Source: Petrimonas sp. IBARAKI (GTDB lineage: Bacteria; Bacteroidota; Bacteroidia; Bacteroidales; Dysgonomonadaceae). From it: a DNA stretch of 64,000 nucleotides. Shown here in pieces: positions 18,432-28,029 of the stretch. Each line of letters starts with the position of its first letter. Position 1 is the stretch's first letter. The position numbers and the translations under genes were made by a program. The notes beneath the pieces are model-generated. The model was given only the letters and a program-made list of their open reading frames with translations. It was not told the DNA's origin and did not search any database. The DNA lies in the NCBI GenBank assembly GCA_002356435.2, contig AP018040.2, positions 806,001 to 870,000 of the forward strand, read 5' to 3'.

Positions 18432-19549
18432 TGTCAGCATTAAAGCCCCTACGGGTAATCATTAGCGGCGGTGGTACCGGCGGACATATTTTTCCCGCTA
18501 TCTCCATCGCTAACGCTATAAAGGAACGGTGGAGCGACGCCGAAATCCTTTTCGTCGGTGCGGAAAACCGGATGGAAATGGAGCGTGTTCCAGCTGCAGG
18601 ATACACCATTGTCGGACTTCCCGTAGCCGGTTTCGACCGGAAAAATCTGCTGAAAAATGTTTCGGTAGCCGTGAAATTATTGAAGAGTATGCGAAAGGCT
18701 AGAGCCATTGTTGCCTCGTTCAAACCCGATATCGCTGTGGGAGTAGGCGGCTATGCCAGCGGGCCCACCCTCCGGGCGGCGGCTGCAAAAGGCGTTCCGA
18801 CAGTTTTGCAGGAACAGAATTCATATGCCGGAGTAACCAATAAGATGCTGGCGCAGAAAGCGACCAAAATCTGTGTGGCGTACGAAGGTATGGAACGGTT
18901 CTTTCCGAAAGAAAAAATTGTGCTCACCGGCAATCCTACGCGACAGGATTTAGTCGTTTCCGAGGAAAACAGGCAGAAAGGATATACGTACTTCGGCTTA
19001 AACCCTGAAAGGAAAACAATACTCCTGGTGGGTGGCAGTCTGGGTGCGCGAACGCTTAACGAAAGCATCATCGGATCGTGCTCCGATATACAGAAATCCG
19101 ATGTTCAAGTTATCTGGCAATGTGGAAAGTACTATTTTAAAGAAATGTCTGACTTGAAGGCGCAGGGAAGAATTCCCGGAAATGTGTATCTGTTCGATTT
19201 CCTCTCGCGCATGGATTATGCCTACTCCGTTGCCGACCTTGTGATTTCACGTGCCGGAGCCGGTTCCATATCGGAATTCTCTCTGCTGGGAAAACCGGTT
19301 ATCCTTGTCCCGTCACCTAACGTTGCGGAGGATCACCAGACACAGAACGCCATGGCGTTGGTGAAAAGAAATGCGGCTATGATGGTGGCCGACGCCGAAG
19401 CAAAGGCACTCTTGTTTGATATGGCTTTGAGTCTGGTAAAAGATGAAAGCAAATTAGAGGGGTTGAGCCGGAATATCTTGAAATTGGCGCAACGAGGTTC
19501 GGCCCGGCGTATCGTGGATGAGATAGAAAAAATAGTGAACAGTGAATAG
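18431..19549 (+). CDS. murG: Undecaprenyl-PP-MurNAc-pentapeptide GlcNAc transferase MurG
   Basis: 372 aa from the ATG at 18431, which overlaps the ftsW stop by one base; a GTG one codon upstream is also open. The N-terminal G-loop is SGGGTGGHIFPA. The second loop is GGYASGP, with the C-terminal donor site LVGGSLGARTLNE and SRAGAGSISEF. MurG makes lipid II on the inner face of the membrane. Confidence 0.95.
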   Translation: MSALKPLRVIISGGGTGGHIFPAISIANAIKERWSDAEILFVGAENRMEMERVPAAGYTIVGLPVAGFDRKNLLKNVSVAVKLLKSMRKARAIVASFKPDIAVGVGGYASGPTLRAAAAKGVPTVLQEQNSYAGVTNKMLAQKATKICVAYEGMERFFPKEKIVLTGNPTRQDLVVSEENRQKGYTYFGLNPERKTILLVGGSLGARTLNESIIGSCSDIQKSDVQVIWQCGKYYFKEMSDLKAQGRIPGNVYLFDFLSRMDYAYSVADLVISRAGAGSISEFSLLGKPVILVPSPNVAEDHQTQNAMALVKRNAAMMVADAEAKALLFDMALSLVKDESKLEGLSRNILKLAQRGSARRIVDEIEKIVNSE

Positions 19550-19575
19550 TATCAACTGTTATATGATTTTGCATT

Positions 19576-20952
19576 ATGAATTATGAATTAATATACTTTA
19601 TCGGTATCGGCGGTATCGGCATGAGTAACCTTGCCCGGTATTTTATACAGCAGGGAAAATCGGTTGCCGGATACGATCGCATGGAAACCCCGCTTACCAA
19701 AGCGCTGGTCGCCGAAGGAGCGAAAGTCCATTATGAGGATTATGTTCGGCTCGTACCCGCTGAATTTCTCGATAAAGAAAAGACACTTGTAGTCTATACT
19801 CCCGCAGTACCGGCATCGCACAGTGAATTGCAGTTTTTCCGGCAAAGCGGTTTTACGATAATGAAACGTGCCCAACTCCTTGGTGAGGTAACCAAGACGA
19901 GCGACGCAGTTTGTGTGGCAGGGACACACGGGAAGACGACGGTGTCAAGCATGACAGCTCACCTGTTGCGGCAATCGGGAGTAGATTGCAACGCATTTCT
20001 GGGTGGAATCCTTAAAAATTACGGCACCAACCTGCTGCTGTCGGATAAAAGTCGCATTACTGTTGCCGAAGCAGATGAGTATGACCGTTCTTTTCATTGG
20101 CTGCAACCCTGGATTGCGGTTATTACCTCGGCCGATCCCGACCACCTGGATATTTACGGGACGCCGGAGGCCTACCGCGAAAGTTTTGAACATTTCACAT
20201 CACTTATCCGGAAGAACGGATACCTGATCCTAAAGAAAGATGCACCGCTAACTCCAAGAACGGATGCAACGGTGACAGTCTTTACCTATTCCGAATCAGA
20301 AGGCGATTTTCATGCTGAAAATATCCGCATCGGCAACGGGGAAATTACGTTCGACTTTGTGTCGCCCAATAGCCGGATTACCGGTATACAGCTGGGTGTG
20401 CCTGTGAAGGTGAACATCGAAAACGCGGTAGCTGCAATAGCTGCAGCTGTATTGAGCGGTGTTAATCCCGATGAGGTACGTGCGGCAATGAAAACTTTCG
20501 GGGGGGCGAAGCGCCGGTTCGATTTTCAATTGAAAACTCCCAACCTCGTTTTTATCGATGATTATGCGCACCATCCACAAGAGTTGACAGCATCCATCCG
20601 CTCTATCAGGCAATTGTATCCCGACCGGAAAGTTACCGGTGTTTTTCAACCCCACCTTTATACGCGTACGCGCGACTTTGCCGATGATTTTGCTCAAAGC
20701 CTCTCGTTGCTCGACGATGTGATCCTGCTGGATATTTATCCGGCACGGGAAGAACCCATACCGGGAATCACTTCGGGGGTTATCTTTGATAGAATCACAT
20801 CGAAGGAAAAGGTGCTTTTGAAAAAAGCCGAACTGCTCGATTTCTTGGAAAACAAAGAGTTGGACGTTTTGGTTACATTGGGTGCAGGAGATATAGAGCA
20901 CTTATTGCCCGCGATTAAACAATTGTTAGAAAAAAAAAGTATCGGAAAATAA
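19576..20952 (+). CDS. murC: UDP-MurNAc:L-alanine ligase MurC
   Basis: 458 aa. The N-terminal motif FIGIGGIGMSNLA binds UDP, the ATP loop GTHGKTT is at 116-122, and the DEYDRSF and DDYAHHPQE motifs are typical of MurC. It adds the first amino acid, L-alanine, to UDP-MurNAc. It lies 26 nt after murG. Its 3' end overlaps one arm of a hairpin (20939-20961) that precedes ftsQ. Confidence 0.95.
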   Translation: MNYELIYFIGIGGIGMSNLARYFIQQGKSVAGYDRMETPLTKALVAEGAKVHYEDYVRLVPAEFLDKEKTLVVYTPAVPASHSELQFFRQSGFTIMKRAQLLGEVTKTSDAVCVAGTHGKTTVSSMTAHLLRQSGVDCNAFLGGILKNYGTNLLLSDKSRITVAEADEYDRSFHWLQPWIAVITSADPDHLDIYGTPEAYRESFEHFTSLIRKNGYLILKKDAPLTPRTDATVTVFTYSESEGDFHAENIRIGNGEITFDFVSPNSRITGIQLGVPVKVNIENAVAAIAAAVLSGVNPDEVRAAMKTFGGAKRRFDFQLKTPNLVFIDDYAHHPQELTASIRSIRQLYPDRKVTGVFQPHLYTRTRDFADDFAQSLSLLDDVILLDIYPAREEPIPGITSGVIFDRITSKEKVLLKKAELLDFLENKELDVLVTLGAGDIEHLLPAIKQLLEKKSIGK

Positions 20953-20975
20953 ATCCGATACAATTTGTATCTTTG
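20939..20975 (+). promoter_or_regulatory. Hairpin and internal -7 box directly before ftsQ
   Basis: GTATCGGA (20939-20946) and TCCGATAC (20954-20961) form a perfect 8-bp stem across the murC stop. It is followed by TATCTTTG (20968-20975), an exact TAnnTTTG -7 box, only 5 nt before the ftsQ ATG. An A-tract (20930-20938) lies upstream. A start at the usual distance would give a leaderless or nearly leaderless ftsQAZ transcript. No TTG is present at -33, so strength is uncertain. Confidence 0.4.
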
Positions 20976-20980
20976 CGTAA

Positions 20981-21712
20981 ATGAAAAAGTTTTTCATCAT
21001 ATTGATTGCGTTGTTGGTAACCGGTTATCTTATTTTTTCGGCTATTTACTTCAATGATTCATCCAGAAACGAGGTGTGCAATAAATTTGAGGTTGTCGTA
21101 AAAGACAGCTTGCACACTCAGTTCATCCATCAAAAAGACATCGAGGTTTTGCTGAAAAGAAAAAAAGTTTATCCGGTAGGTAAAACTATGGACGAAATCA
21201 ATACGCTGGAAATTTTGGATACGATACTGACCAACCGGTTGGTAAAATCGGCGGAAGTGTTTACCACGCAAAATGGAACAATTATTGCGAACATTTATCA
21301 ACGCGAACCGGTTCTGAGGATTATCTCCGACACAAAGGGGAGCTTTTATATCGATGATAATCGGGAACGGATGCCCGTCTCGCCAAATTCTACGGTGTAT
21401 GTTCCCTTGGCTACCGGAGCTATTGATGAAGAATTTGCCCAGAACGAGCTTTACGACTTTGCTGCGTTTCTGAACGAAAATCCCGAATGGAGCGCATGGA
21501 TCGATCAAATTGTGGTTAAGCCCAACAAAGACGTGGATTTGATTCCTCGTGCCGGAGATTTCAGGATCGCCTTTGGGAAATTAGATAACTATTCCGAAAA
21601 GTTTGCCCGGTTTGCCTTGTTCATCGAGAAAGGGTTGAATGTGGTAGGTTGGAACAGGTATTCAGAAATAAGTTTGAAATACGATAACCAAGTGGTTTGT
21701 ACAAAGAAATAA
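20981..21712 (+). CDS. ftsQ: Cell division protein FtsQ
   Basis: 243 aa. One N-terminal membrane helix (about residues 4-24) is followed by a periplasmic part with POTRA-like spacing: the FVVKDSLHTQFIHQKDIEVLL region, then IYQREPVLRIISDTKGSFYIDD. These resemble DivIB/FtsQ proteins. FtsQ recruits late division proteins. The call rests on topology, moderate motif similarity and its place between murC and ftsA. Confidence 0.85.
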   Translation: MKKFFIILIALLVTGYLIFSAIYFNDSSRNEVCNKFEVVVKDSLHTQFIHQKDIEVLLKRKKVYPVGKTMDEINTLEILDTILTNRLVKSAEVFTTQNGTIIANIYQREPVLRIISDTKGSFYIDDNRERMPVSPNSTVYVPLATGAIDEEFAQNELYDFAAFLNENPEWSAWIDQIVVKPNKDVDLIPRAGDFRIAFGKLDNYSEKFARFALFIEKGLNVVGWNRYSEISLKYDNQVVCTKK

Positions 21713-21717
21713 AATAT

Positions 21718-23067
21718 ATGACTCAATCAGGATTTATAGCTGCCATCGATTTAGGAACTTCCAAAATTACCGGCATTATCGGGCGTAAAAACGAAAGCAA
21801 CGTTATTTCCGTTTTGGAGTGTGTGTCTTTACCGTCGGAGAACAGTATCCGTCGGGGGACAATTTATAACATTGATAAAGCCGGGGCAATCGTAAGGAAA
21901 CTGATAAGCATGCTCGAGAATGCGTTGGGAAGGAAAATCGGGAAAGTGTATGTCTCCCTGGGAGGACAATCGGTGCACACGGAAGTAATCCGGGAGATGA
22001 AGCAACTCTCTTCTTCCGGCATCGTTACCGAAGAGGTGGTGGAACAACTCCGGAATGCGGCCGAAAAGTACAAGCCCGATATGCAGCGAAAATACGCTAT
22101 TGGGGATGTGGAGTATTTTTTGGACGACAAGCCGGAAAAAAACCCGGTTGGGGTAACCTGCTCCATGGTAGAGGCAGAATACCAGATTGTGGTGGGCCGT
22201 CCCAACCTGGTATCGAACATCGAGAAAACCATCGTTGATAAAGGACACCTGCAAATTGCCGGATACATCGTTGGCCCGCTTGCTGCCGCAGCTATAGTTC
22301 TTACCGAGGAGGAAAAAGAGTTGGGGTGCGCATTTGTCGATTTTGGTGCCGGAACGACTACGTTATCCATATATAAAGGAGGCCTTTTGCGCCGTATGGT
22401 GACCATACCCTTTGGCGGGAGAAGCATAACCCGGGATATTGCGGAACTCAATTTTGTGGAAAGCGATGCGGAACAATACAAGATAAAATTCGGCAAAGCC
22501 CGGGAAAATAATGAAAGTTCGCTTTTCTCTTCACCCTTTTCATCAAAACCCGATATCGACCTGGTAGAGTTGAACAAGGTTATTGTGATGCGTCTTGATG
22601 AGATTACAGCCAACATCAGGGAACAGATCCGGCTTTCCGGATATCAGGACCAGCTGGGTGCAGGGCTTGTTATCACAGGTGGTGCGTCGCAACTGAGAAA
22701 TCTGGAAGAGTATTTGAGTCAGCAGCTCGATTTACCTGTCCGCAAGGCATCTTCACGGAAGACCCTGGTAAATAACACGCCGGAGTTTGCCAATGATCCT
22801 GCCCTAACTTCAGCGCTGGGAATGCTTTTGCTTGCTAGTGAAAATTGCGAGAAAACGGTTGAAGAATTCGAAGATGAGGAATCCTCGGACCAAAAGTCGA
22901 AAGGATCGGTTTGGAGTAATTTCTTTGGAGACCGGGACAAGGGAGACAAAGGCAAAGAGCAAAAAGAGAAGGAAAGCAAGGGTAAAAAAGAGAAATCCAT
23001 CAACATAGGCGGAAAAATGAAAAATATGTTTTCTACTATGTTTGAGGAAGAAGACGATGATCAGTGA
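21718..23067 (+). CDS. ftsA: Cell division protein FtsA
   Basis: 449 aa from the ATG at 21718; an upstream TTG extends the frame into ftsQ but adds residues unlike FtsA. The actin-like ATPase begins FIAAIDLGTSKITGIIG, with the phosphate-2 region AFVDFGAGTTTLSIY and the adenosine site LVITGGASQLRNL. A charged Lys/Glu linker (about 390-430) leads to a C-terminal amphipathic segment (GGKMKNMFSTMF) for membrane binding. FtsA anchors FtsZ filaments. Confidence 0.95.
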   Translation: MTQSGFIAAIDLGTSKITGIIGRKNESNVISVLECVSLPSENSIRRGTIYNIDKAGAIVRKLISMLENALGRKIGKVYVSLGGQSVHTEVIREMKQLSSSGIVTEEVVEQLRNAAEKYKPDMQRKYAIGDVEYFLDDKPEKNPVGVTCSMVEAEYQIVVGRPNLVSNIEKTIVDKGHLQIAGYIVGPLAAAAIVLTEEEKELGCAFVDFGAGTTTLSIYKGGLLRRMVTIPFGGRSITRDIAELNFVESDAEQYKIKFGKARENNESSLFSSPFSSKPDIDLVELNKVIVMRLDEITANIREQIRLSGYQDQLGAGLVITGGASQLRNLEEYLSQQLDLPVRKASSRKTLVNNTPEFANDPALTSALGMLLLASENCEKTVEEFEDEESSDQKSKGSVWSNFFGDRDKGDKGKEQKEKESKGKKEKSINIGGKMKNMFSTMFEEEDDDQ

Positions 23068-23089
23068 ATGAAAAAAAATATTTCCAACA

Positions 23090-24379
23090 ATGGATACCGA
23101 TATACTAGATTTTCAAATAAACAGCCGTACCGAAGCGATTATTAAAGTTATTGGGGTGGGTGGTGGTGGCGGAAATGCAGTAAACCACATGTTTAAAGAA
23201 GGGATACACGATGTTTCCTTCGCACTTTGCAATACCGATAACCAAGCCTTGTTGAGTTCACCTGTGCCTGTGAAAATACAGCTGGGCGAACATACCACAG
23301 GAGGGTTGGGTGCAGGGAACAAACCCGATGTGGCCCGACGGGCTGCAGAAGAGAGTATCGACCTGATTCAGGATTTGCTGAGTGACGGTACCCGTATGGC
23401 GTTCATTACAGCTGGAATGGGCGGAGGAACCGGAACCGGGGCTGCTCCCGTTGTGGCACGCATAGCTAAGGATATGGGCATTCTCACAGTGGGAATCGTT
23501 ACCATTCCTTTCGTTTTTGAAGGACAGCGTAAGATTGTACAAGCATTGAAAGGTGTAGAACAGATTGCTGCCAATGTGGATGCGTTGCTTGTGATCAACA
23601 ACGAGCGTTTACGGGATATCTATCACGACCTGACGATGCTGAATGCTTTTGCCCGGGCCGATGATACGCTGGCAACCGCCGCCAAGAGCATTGCAGAGAT
23701 CATCACTATACATGGACACGTAAATCTTGACTTTGCCGACGTGGAAACCACTTTGAAAGACGGTGGTGTAGCTATTATGAGTCGCGGCATTGGTTCGGGA
23801 AAGGATCGTGTGAACAGGGCTATCGAAGATGCCATAAATTCTCCGTTGCTCAATAACAACGATGTTTTCAGTGCAAAGAAGATCTTGATCAACCTCTCTT
23901 TTGGCGAGGAAAATCCGCTTATGATGGAAGAGATGAACGCCCTGCACGACTTTATGTCGAAATTCGGCCACGAGATCGAGGTTATTTGGGGGGCTGCCGT
24001 GGAAAAGGATTTGGAGGAAGAGGTCAAAGTAACATTACTAGCAACCGGTTTTTCCATTATGGATGTTCCCGGAATTGAAGAGCAGCACAAAGCGCAAACG
24101 AAAGCGGAAGAGTTGGAAAGAAAAATTAAAGAAGATCAACGAAGGCAAGAGGAGGAGGATGAACAGAAACTCATCGATAAGTATTACGGGACATTGGGAT
24201 TGAAAATGCTTTCTACCGCCAATTATAAATTTGAACCCTTTATCCTTACTATGGACGAACTCGACGATGATAAGGTGTTGGAGGCACTTGAGAAAACACC
24301 GGTATTTAAGCGCGACCGGGATTTCAATCCTCGATTATTCAAGACAGAAACCCGCTCAGCAACATCGTTGTTTGATTAG
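23090..24379 (+). CDS. ftsZ: Cell division GTPase FtsZ
   Basis: 429 aa. The tubulin-type GTP-binding signature GGGTGTG is at 111-117 and the N-terminal VGGGGGNAVNHM loop near 23-33. After the GTPase core (to about 335) comes a charged linker (KAEELERKIKEDQRRQEEEDEQK). The C-terminal tail contains TPVFKRDRDF, the likely equivalent of the conserved peptide that binds FtsA. It lies 22 nt after ftsA. Confidence 0.97.
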   Translation: MDTDILDFQINSRTEAIIKVIGVGGGGGNAVNHMFKEGIHDVSFALCNTDNQALLSSPVPVKIQLGEHTTGGLGAGNKPDVARRAAEESIDLIQDLLSDGTRMAFITAGMGGGTGTGAAPVVARIAKDMGILTVGIVTIPFVFEGQRKIVQALKGVEQIAANVDALLVINNERLRDIYHDLTMLNAFARADDTLATAAKSIAEIITIHGHVNLDFADVETTLKDGGVAIMSRGIGSGKDRVNRAIEDAINSPLLNNNDVFSAKKILINLSFGEENPLMMEEMNALHDFMSKFGHEIEVIWGAAVEKDLEEEVKVTLLATGFSIMDVPGIEEQHKAQTKAEELERKIKEDQRRQEEEDEQKLIDKYYGTLGLKMLSTANYKFEPFILTMDELDDDKVLEALEKTPVFKRDRDFNPRLFKTETRSATSLFD

Positions 24380-24444
24380 CGGAGAGCACAAGGCAAGCCT
24401 CGACGTTGAACCTTGAACTTTAAACATTTAAATAGTTAAACATT

Positions 24445-24894
24445 ATGAACCTGTTCGATACAATTAGCGACGAAATAAAAAAAGCAATGCTCGCCAGAGA
24501 TAAAGTGCGTTTGGAAGCACTGAGGGGCGTGAAAAAAGAATTTTTAGAAGCCAAAACGGCTAAAGGTGCATCTGATGAGCTTTCGGACGAAGCAGCAACG
24601 GCAATTCTGCAAAAAATGGTGAAACAACGCAAAGACAGTGCGGAAATTTATACCGCACAGGGAAGAGCAGACCTGGCTTCTGACGAATTGGCGCAGTTGC
24701 GTGTTATTCAGGAATTTCTTCCTCAGCAACTTTCACCGGAAGAGTTGGAGTCGACCGTGAAGTCGATCATTTCTGAGACCGGTGCCCAATCCATGAAGGA
24801 GATGGGAAAGGTGATGGGAGTCGCTACCCGTCAGCTGGCAGGAAAGGCAGAAGGACGGGCCATTTCAGAAATGGTGAAGAAGTTATTAAGTTGA
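24445..24894 (+). CDS. GatB/YqeY domain protein
   Basis: 149 aa, fully helical in appearance. It starts MNLFDTISDEIKKAMLARDKVRLEALRGVKKE and ends with GKVMGVATRQLAGKAEGRAISEMVKKLL. This is the YqeY family, related to the tRNA-binding tail of the amidotransferase subunit GatB; its cellular role is poorly defined. It follows ftsZ by 65 nt, a neighbour pairing common in Bacteroidetes. Confidence 0.9.
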   Translation: MNLFDTISDEIKKAMLARDKVRLEALRGVKKEFLEAKTAKGASDELSDEAATAILQKMVKQRKDSAEIYTAQGRADLASDELAQLRVIQEFLPQQLSPEELESTVKSIISETGAQSMKEMGKVMGVATRQLAGKAEGRAISEMVKKLLS

Positions 24895-24916
24895 AATAAT
24901 GCCTAAACCTATTCCT

Positions 24917-25792
24917 ATGAAATACCTTTTACCACTGGTTGCATTGTTGATTGTTTTCAGCATACAAGCACAGAGTTTGTCTATTAAAATGGAAGAGCTT
25001 TCGGCTCCAGAATTTATTTCAGCAGTTGAAAAAAGCTCCAAAACCATTATTTTACCCATCGGCGTTTTTGAAAAACACGGTCCACATATGCCGGTCGGAA
25101 CAGATTTGTATACGGCGAGAGAAATTGCGCTCCGAGCAGCCGAGAAAGAATACACGGTAGTTTTTCCATGGTATTATTTCAGCCAGATAAACGAAGCGCG
25201 TCATCAGCCGGGAACGATTGCTTATTCACCCGAGATTATCTGGAAAGTACTTCAGGAAACACTCAATGAACTTAGTCGGAACGGTTTTAAGAAAATAATC
25301 ATTATAAACGGACATGGCGGGAACAACGCGTTTCTGAATTATTTTGGTATGGCGCAATTATCCGAAAAAAGAGATTATGCACTTTACTGGTTTCAACCGG
25401 ACTACGACCCTGAAGTGATCAAAAAGGCGGAAGCCCTGACTCAACACGATCGTTATGATCAACACGCTGGAAACAGGGAAACCTCTATGGTGGCGGCAAT
25501 TGTTCCGGACTTGGTTCATCCCGAAAAGGCAGGGCTACAATCGGGTGTGGATTTGGACAGGTTGAAAAATCTTCCCAGTGTTTATTCCGGAATATGGTGG
25601 TACGCCCGGTATCCTAATCATTATTCTGGAGATGGAAGGAAGGCCAATGCCCATGCGGGAGAACTTATCTTAAACAGTGTAGTGGAGCAATTTGTAAAAA
25701 GTATCCAGGATATCAAGGCGGATAAAAATGTGCCTGAATTGCAAAATCAGTTTTTTGAAGAAGCCGAAAATCCGTTGGATACGAAACAATAA
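24917..25792 (+). CDS. Exported creatininase-family amidohydrolase
   Basis: 291 aa from the ATG at 24917, chosen because it begins a clean signal peptide (MKYLLPLVALLIVFSIQAQ); an ATG at 24899 would add six residues. Creatininase-fold metal ligands are recognisable: E52 and H54 (EKHGPHMPVGTD), D63, H133 (NGHGGN) and E188 (HAGNRETS). The family hydrolyses cyclic amides (creatinine) or related amides. The periplasmic location and lack of pathway neighbours leave the substrate open. It starts just after the yqeY-like gene and may be cotranscribed with it. Confidence 0.8.
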   Translation: MKYLLPLVALLIVFSIQAQSLSIKMEELSAPEFISAVEKSSKTIILPIGVFEKHGPHMPVGTDLYTAREIALRAAEKEYTVVFPWYYFSQINEARHQPGTIAYSPEIIWKVLQETLNELSRNGFKKIIIINGHGGNNAFLNYFGMAQLSEKRDYALYWFQPDYDPEVIKKAEALTQHDRYDQHAGNRETSMVAAIVPDLVHPEKAGLQSGVDLDRLKNLPSVYSGIWWYARYPNHYSGDGRKANAHAGELILNSVVEQFVKSIQDIKADKNVPELQNQFFEEAENPLDTKQ

Positions 25793-25904
25793 AATATTCA
25801 CGGGGCTACACTTTTAGTCATCTTATGAGTATTTACTAACGGAGTAACTTGTCCTATCCACTGACACAGATGGCGTGTTGAAATACAACTCCATTACCTT
25901 AAAA

Positions 25905-26222
25905 CTACTCTGTCCAACTCAGTACTCTCCACTGATTATCAACTTTTTTCAATAGAAATTGCATACCCAACGGATCCATAACGATGGTACTGTCGTTTTT
26001 CATTTTAGTTTCCCATCTCGAAGTTGCTGTATATAAAACAGTATTTGCATCCAGCACTATATACTTTTCACTTTTTATGAATGATTTCTGACTGTTTACC
26101 TGGTTCAGAAAAGCATACATATTTTTAACAGACTGATCGTAATCTGCATAAACGCCTCCAACCAAAGAAACAAAATCAGGTGAGTCCAGGTATATTGAAA
26201 TATACTCAACTTTTGTTATCGT
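25905..26222 (-). pseudogene. Remnant of a DUF4440/SnoaL-like (NTF2-fold) protein
   Basis: An open stretch of about 105 codons ends with a typical DUF4440 C-terminus (DANTVLYTATSRWETKMKND, then GMQFLLKKVDNQWRVLSW). It lacks a normal start: in frame it is coding-like back to ITKVEYISIYLDSPDF, where a TGA interrupts at 26223-26225. A neighbouring frame (about 26226-26280) holds further protein-like sequence ending in TAA. This suggests a frameshifted, decayed gene. A short intact gene starting at an internal TTG is less likely. Confidence 0.5.
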
Positions 26223-26393
26223 TCAATAAAATTGATAATATTTTTCAAATCCGTATTATGATATTCATTTCCAGAATACTATAGATATATTAAGAGACGT
26301 TTGTTTTGTGGTGTAAAGCCATTCTACAAAAAAAATAGATCATTTTAACATATTCGAAATACTAAGAATGGTTTTATATTTAGGTTACATTAT

Positions 26394-26420
26394 CAAAAAC
26401 AAAGCGCCCTTGCGGGCGCC
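26394..26420 (-). terminator. Rho-independent terminator of the ECF/TonB/DUF362/[4Fe-4S] operon
   Basis: The minus strand reads GCGCCC-GCAA-GGGCGC (26404-26419) followed by TTTGTTTTTG. It lies 36 nt after the stop of the [4Fe-4S] protein gene and closes the operon. Confidence 0.85.
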
Positions 26421-26455
26421 TGATAAATAAATTTCTTATACAGAGATTCTACTTC

Positions 26456-28009
26456 TTAAAATCCAAACTCATCAATGGTCACTTCTTCCACTTCTTCTTG
26501 TTTAATCTCAATGGTGTTGTGAGCAGTAAGTCCTTCCACGTAAATGGCTTTATAAGGAATTGCCGGGCACACATACTCACATCCGCCACAACCTACACAA
26601 ATTTCGGGTTCGATTTCGGGGATTGTTAACGCACCTTTGTAAGGAACCATTCGAACGGCTTGTGTAGGGCAGTGTTCGGAGCAGGCGCCACAGCTGGTTT
26701 CATCGTAATAAACGATACAGTTCTCTATAATGAAGTTAACTCTTCCCATCTGTGTGTGGTGCTTTTCCTCCTGACTAAGCTTTACCAGTGCATCTGTCGG
26801 ACAAACGTCGCAGCAAACAGTGCAATCGTAGTTGCAAAAGCCGTGATCGAAATAAAGTTTCGGTTGCATCACCCCGCCCAGTCCATATTCCAGAAACGCC
26901 GGTTTTATCACGTGCGACGGACATTTGCTCACGCAAAGATGACACGAAATACATTTCTCCCGGAAATGATCGAAGTTTAGCGCTCCCGGGGGAGCAATCG
27001 GAGTTTTTCGTTTCAGTTCGCGTTTAGGTAATAACGGTTCTGTTACTGTTTGAGCAAGTAGTTGACCTGCTGCTATACTTGTGATTAGTGTAGCTGACAG
27101 GAAACGACGCTTCGATTCGTCTTTCGGCTTATCTTCCCTAATGTATGAAAAAGCCGGAGCCGTTTCAACTGCCTTTTTTTTCTTGGAGCCAATAAGAGCA
27201 TATTTCATCGCATCACGATGGCAAACTTCAATACAGTTAAAGCAGGTTACGCATCGGTTATGATCGATGACTTTATTTTTTGCATCAATACACGATGCTT
27301 TGCATTTCATCGAACACAAACCGCACATGTTGCACTTGTCATCTATAAATTGAATTTTGAAAAGTGAAAACCGGCTCAGAAATCCAAGTGTAGTTCCTAC
27401 TGGACAAATTGTATTGCAATATGTCCTTCCGTTTTTCCACGCTAAAAAACCGATAACAAGCAGCGTAATTAAAGCGATAATTATCGAAGATACTCCCAAC
27501 GAATAGATACCGACTTTATAAAAACTATAATTATTGAATGATGAGAAAATAGCTTCCAGGAAATTATTTCCTGCCAGATAAGCAGGACGGAAAATGTGTG
27601 TTACCAATCTGCCGTATGCACCGTACGGATCGAGCAGGCCTACCAAGAAGGTGAATCCAAACAAGAAAGCAATAATTGTAGCACCCAAGACACTCCATCG
27701 GAGAACGATTTTTGCTTTGCTGTAGGTGTATCTTTTCTTCTTCTTAAGTATTTTTTTTGAAAACCAGGCAACAATGTCCTGATAGATACCCATTGGGCAG
27801 ATAGATGAACAATACACCCGGCCGAAAATTACTGTAAGCGCTACTAATGCAATCAGAATAATAATATTAAGTGCTAATAATGCAGGAATAAATTGTATAT
27901 CGGTTAGAACGCTGAAACTTTCCGGCAGAAAACCTGAAAAGTCGAGAAAGTAGAGCGTTATTAAAGAAAAAAGTAGTACAGATATCGTTACCCGGATTTT
28001 TTTAAGCAT
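26456..28009 (-). CDS. NapH/MauN-like membrane polyferredoxin
   Basis: 517 aa. Four to five membrane helices in the first half are interspersed with cytoplasmic CSSICPMG and CNTICPVG half-motifs, as in NapH. Ferredoxin motifs follow: CNMCGLCSMKC, CVTCFNCIEVC, CISCHLCVSKC, CDVCP, CGACSEHCP and CVGCGGCEYVCP, enough for several [4Fe-4S] clusters. An internal RRRFLSATLITSIAAGQ-like stretch resembles a second signal. Such proteins move electrons from the quinone pool or ferredoxin to periplasmic partners. It follows the DUF362 gene by 20 nt, so the two probably act together. Confidence 0.85.
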   Translation of the reverse strand: MLKKIRVTISVLLFSLITLYFLDFSGFLPESFSVLTDIQFIPALLALNIIILIALVALTVIFGRVYCSSICPMGIYQDIVAWFSKKILKKKKRYTYSKAKIVLRWSVLGATIIAFLFGFTFLVGLLDPYGAYGRLVTHIFRPAYLAGNNFLEAIFSSFNNYSFYKVGIYSLGVSSIIIALITLLVIGFLAWKNGRTYCNTICPVGTTLGFLSRFSLFKIQFIDDKCNMCGLCSMKCKASCIDAKNKVIDHNRCVTCFNCIEVCHRDAMKYALIGSKKKKAVETAPAFSYIREDKPKDESKRRFLSATLITSIAAGQLLAQTVTEPLLPKRELKRKTPIAPPGALNFDHFREKCISCHLCVSKCPSHVIKPAFLEYGLGGVMQPKLYFDHGFCNYDCTVCCDVCPTDALVKLSQEEKHHTQMGRVNFIIENCIVYYDETSCGACSEHCPTQAVRMVPYKGALTIPEIEPEICVGCGGCEYVCPAIPYKAIYVEGLTAHNTIEIKQEEVEEVTIDEFGF

Positions 28010-28029
28010 GATTGTTCGATCGTGTTTGG

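Noticed and set aside
20296-20901. 200-codon open frame on the minus strand within murC
   Set aside because: It lies wholly antisense to conserved murC sequence and shows no motif of its own.
21697-21717. Upstream TTG start for ftsA
   Set aside because: It overlaps ftsQ and adds residues not found in FtsA; the ATG at 21718 gives the conserved N-terminus.
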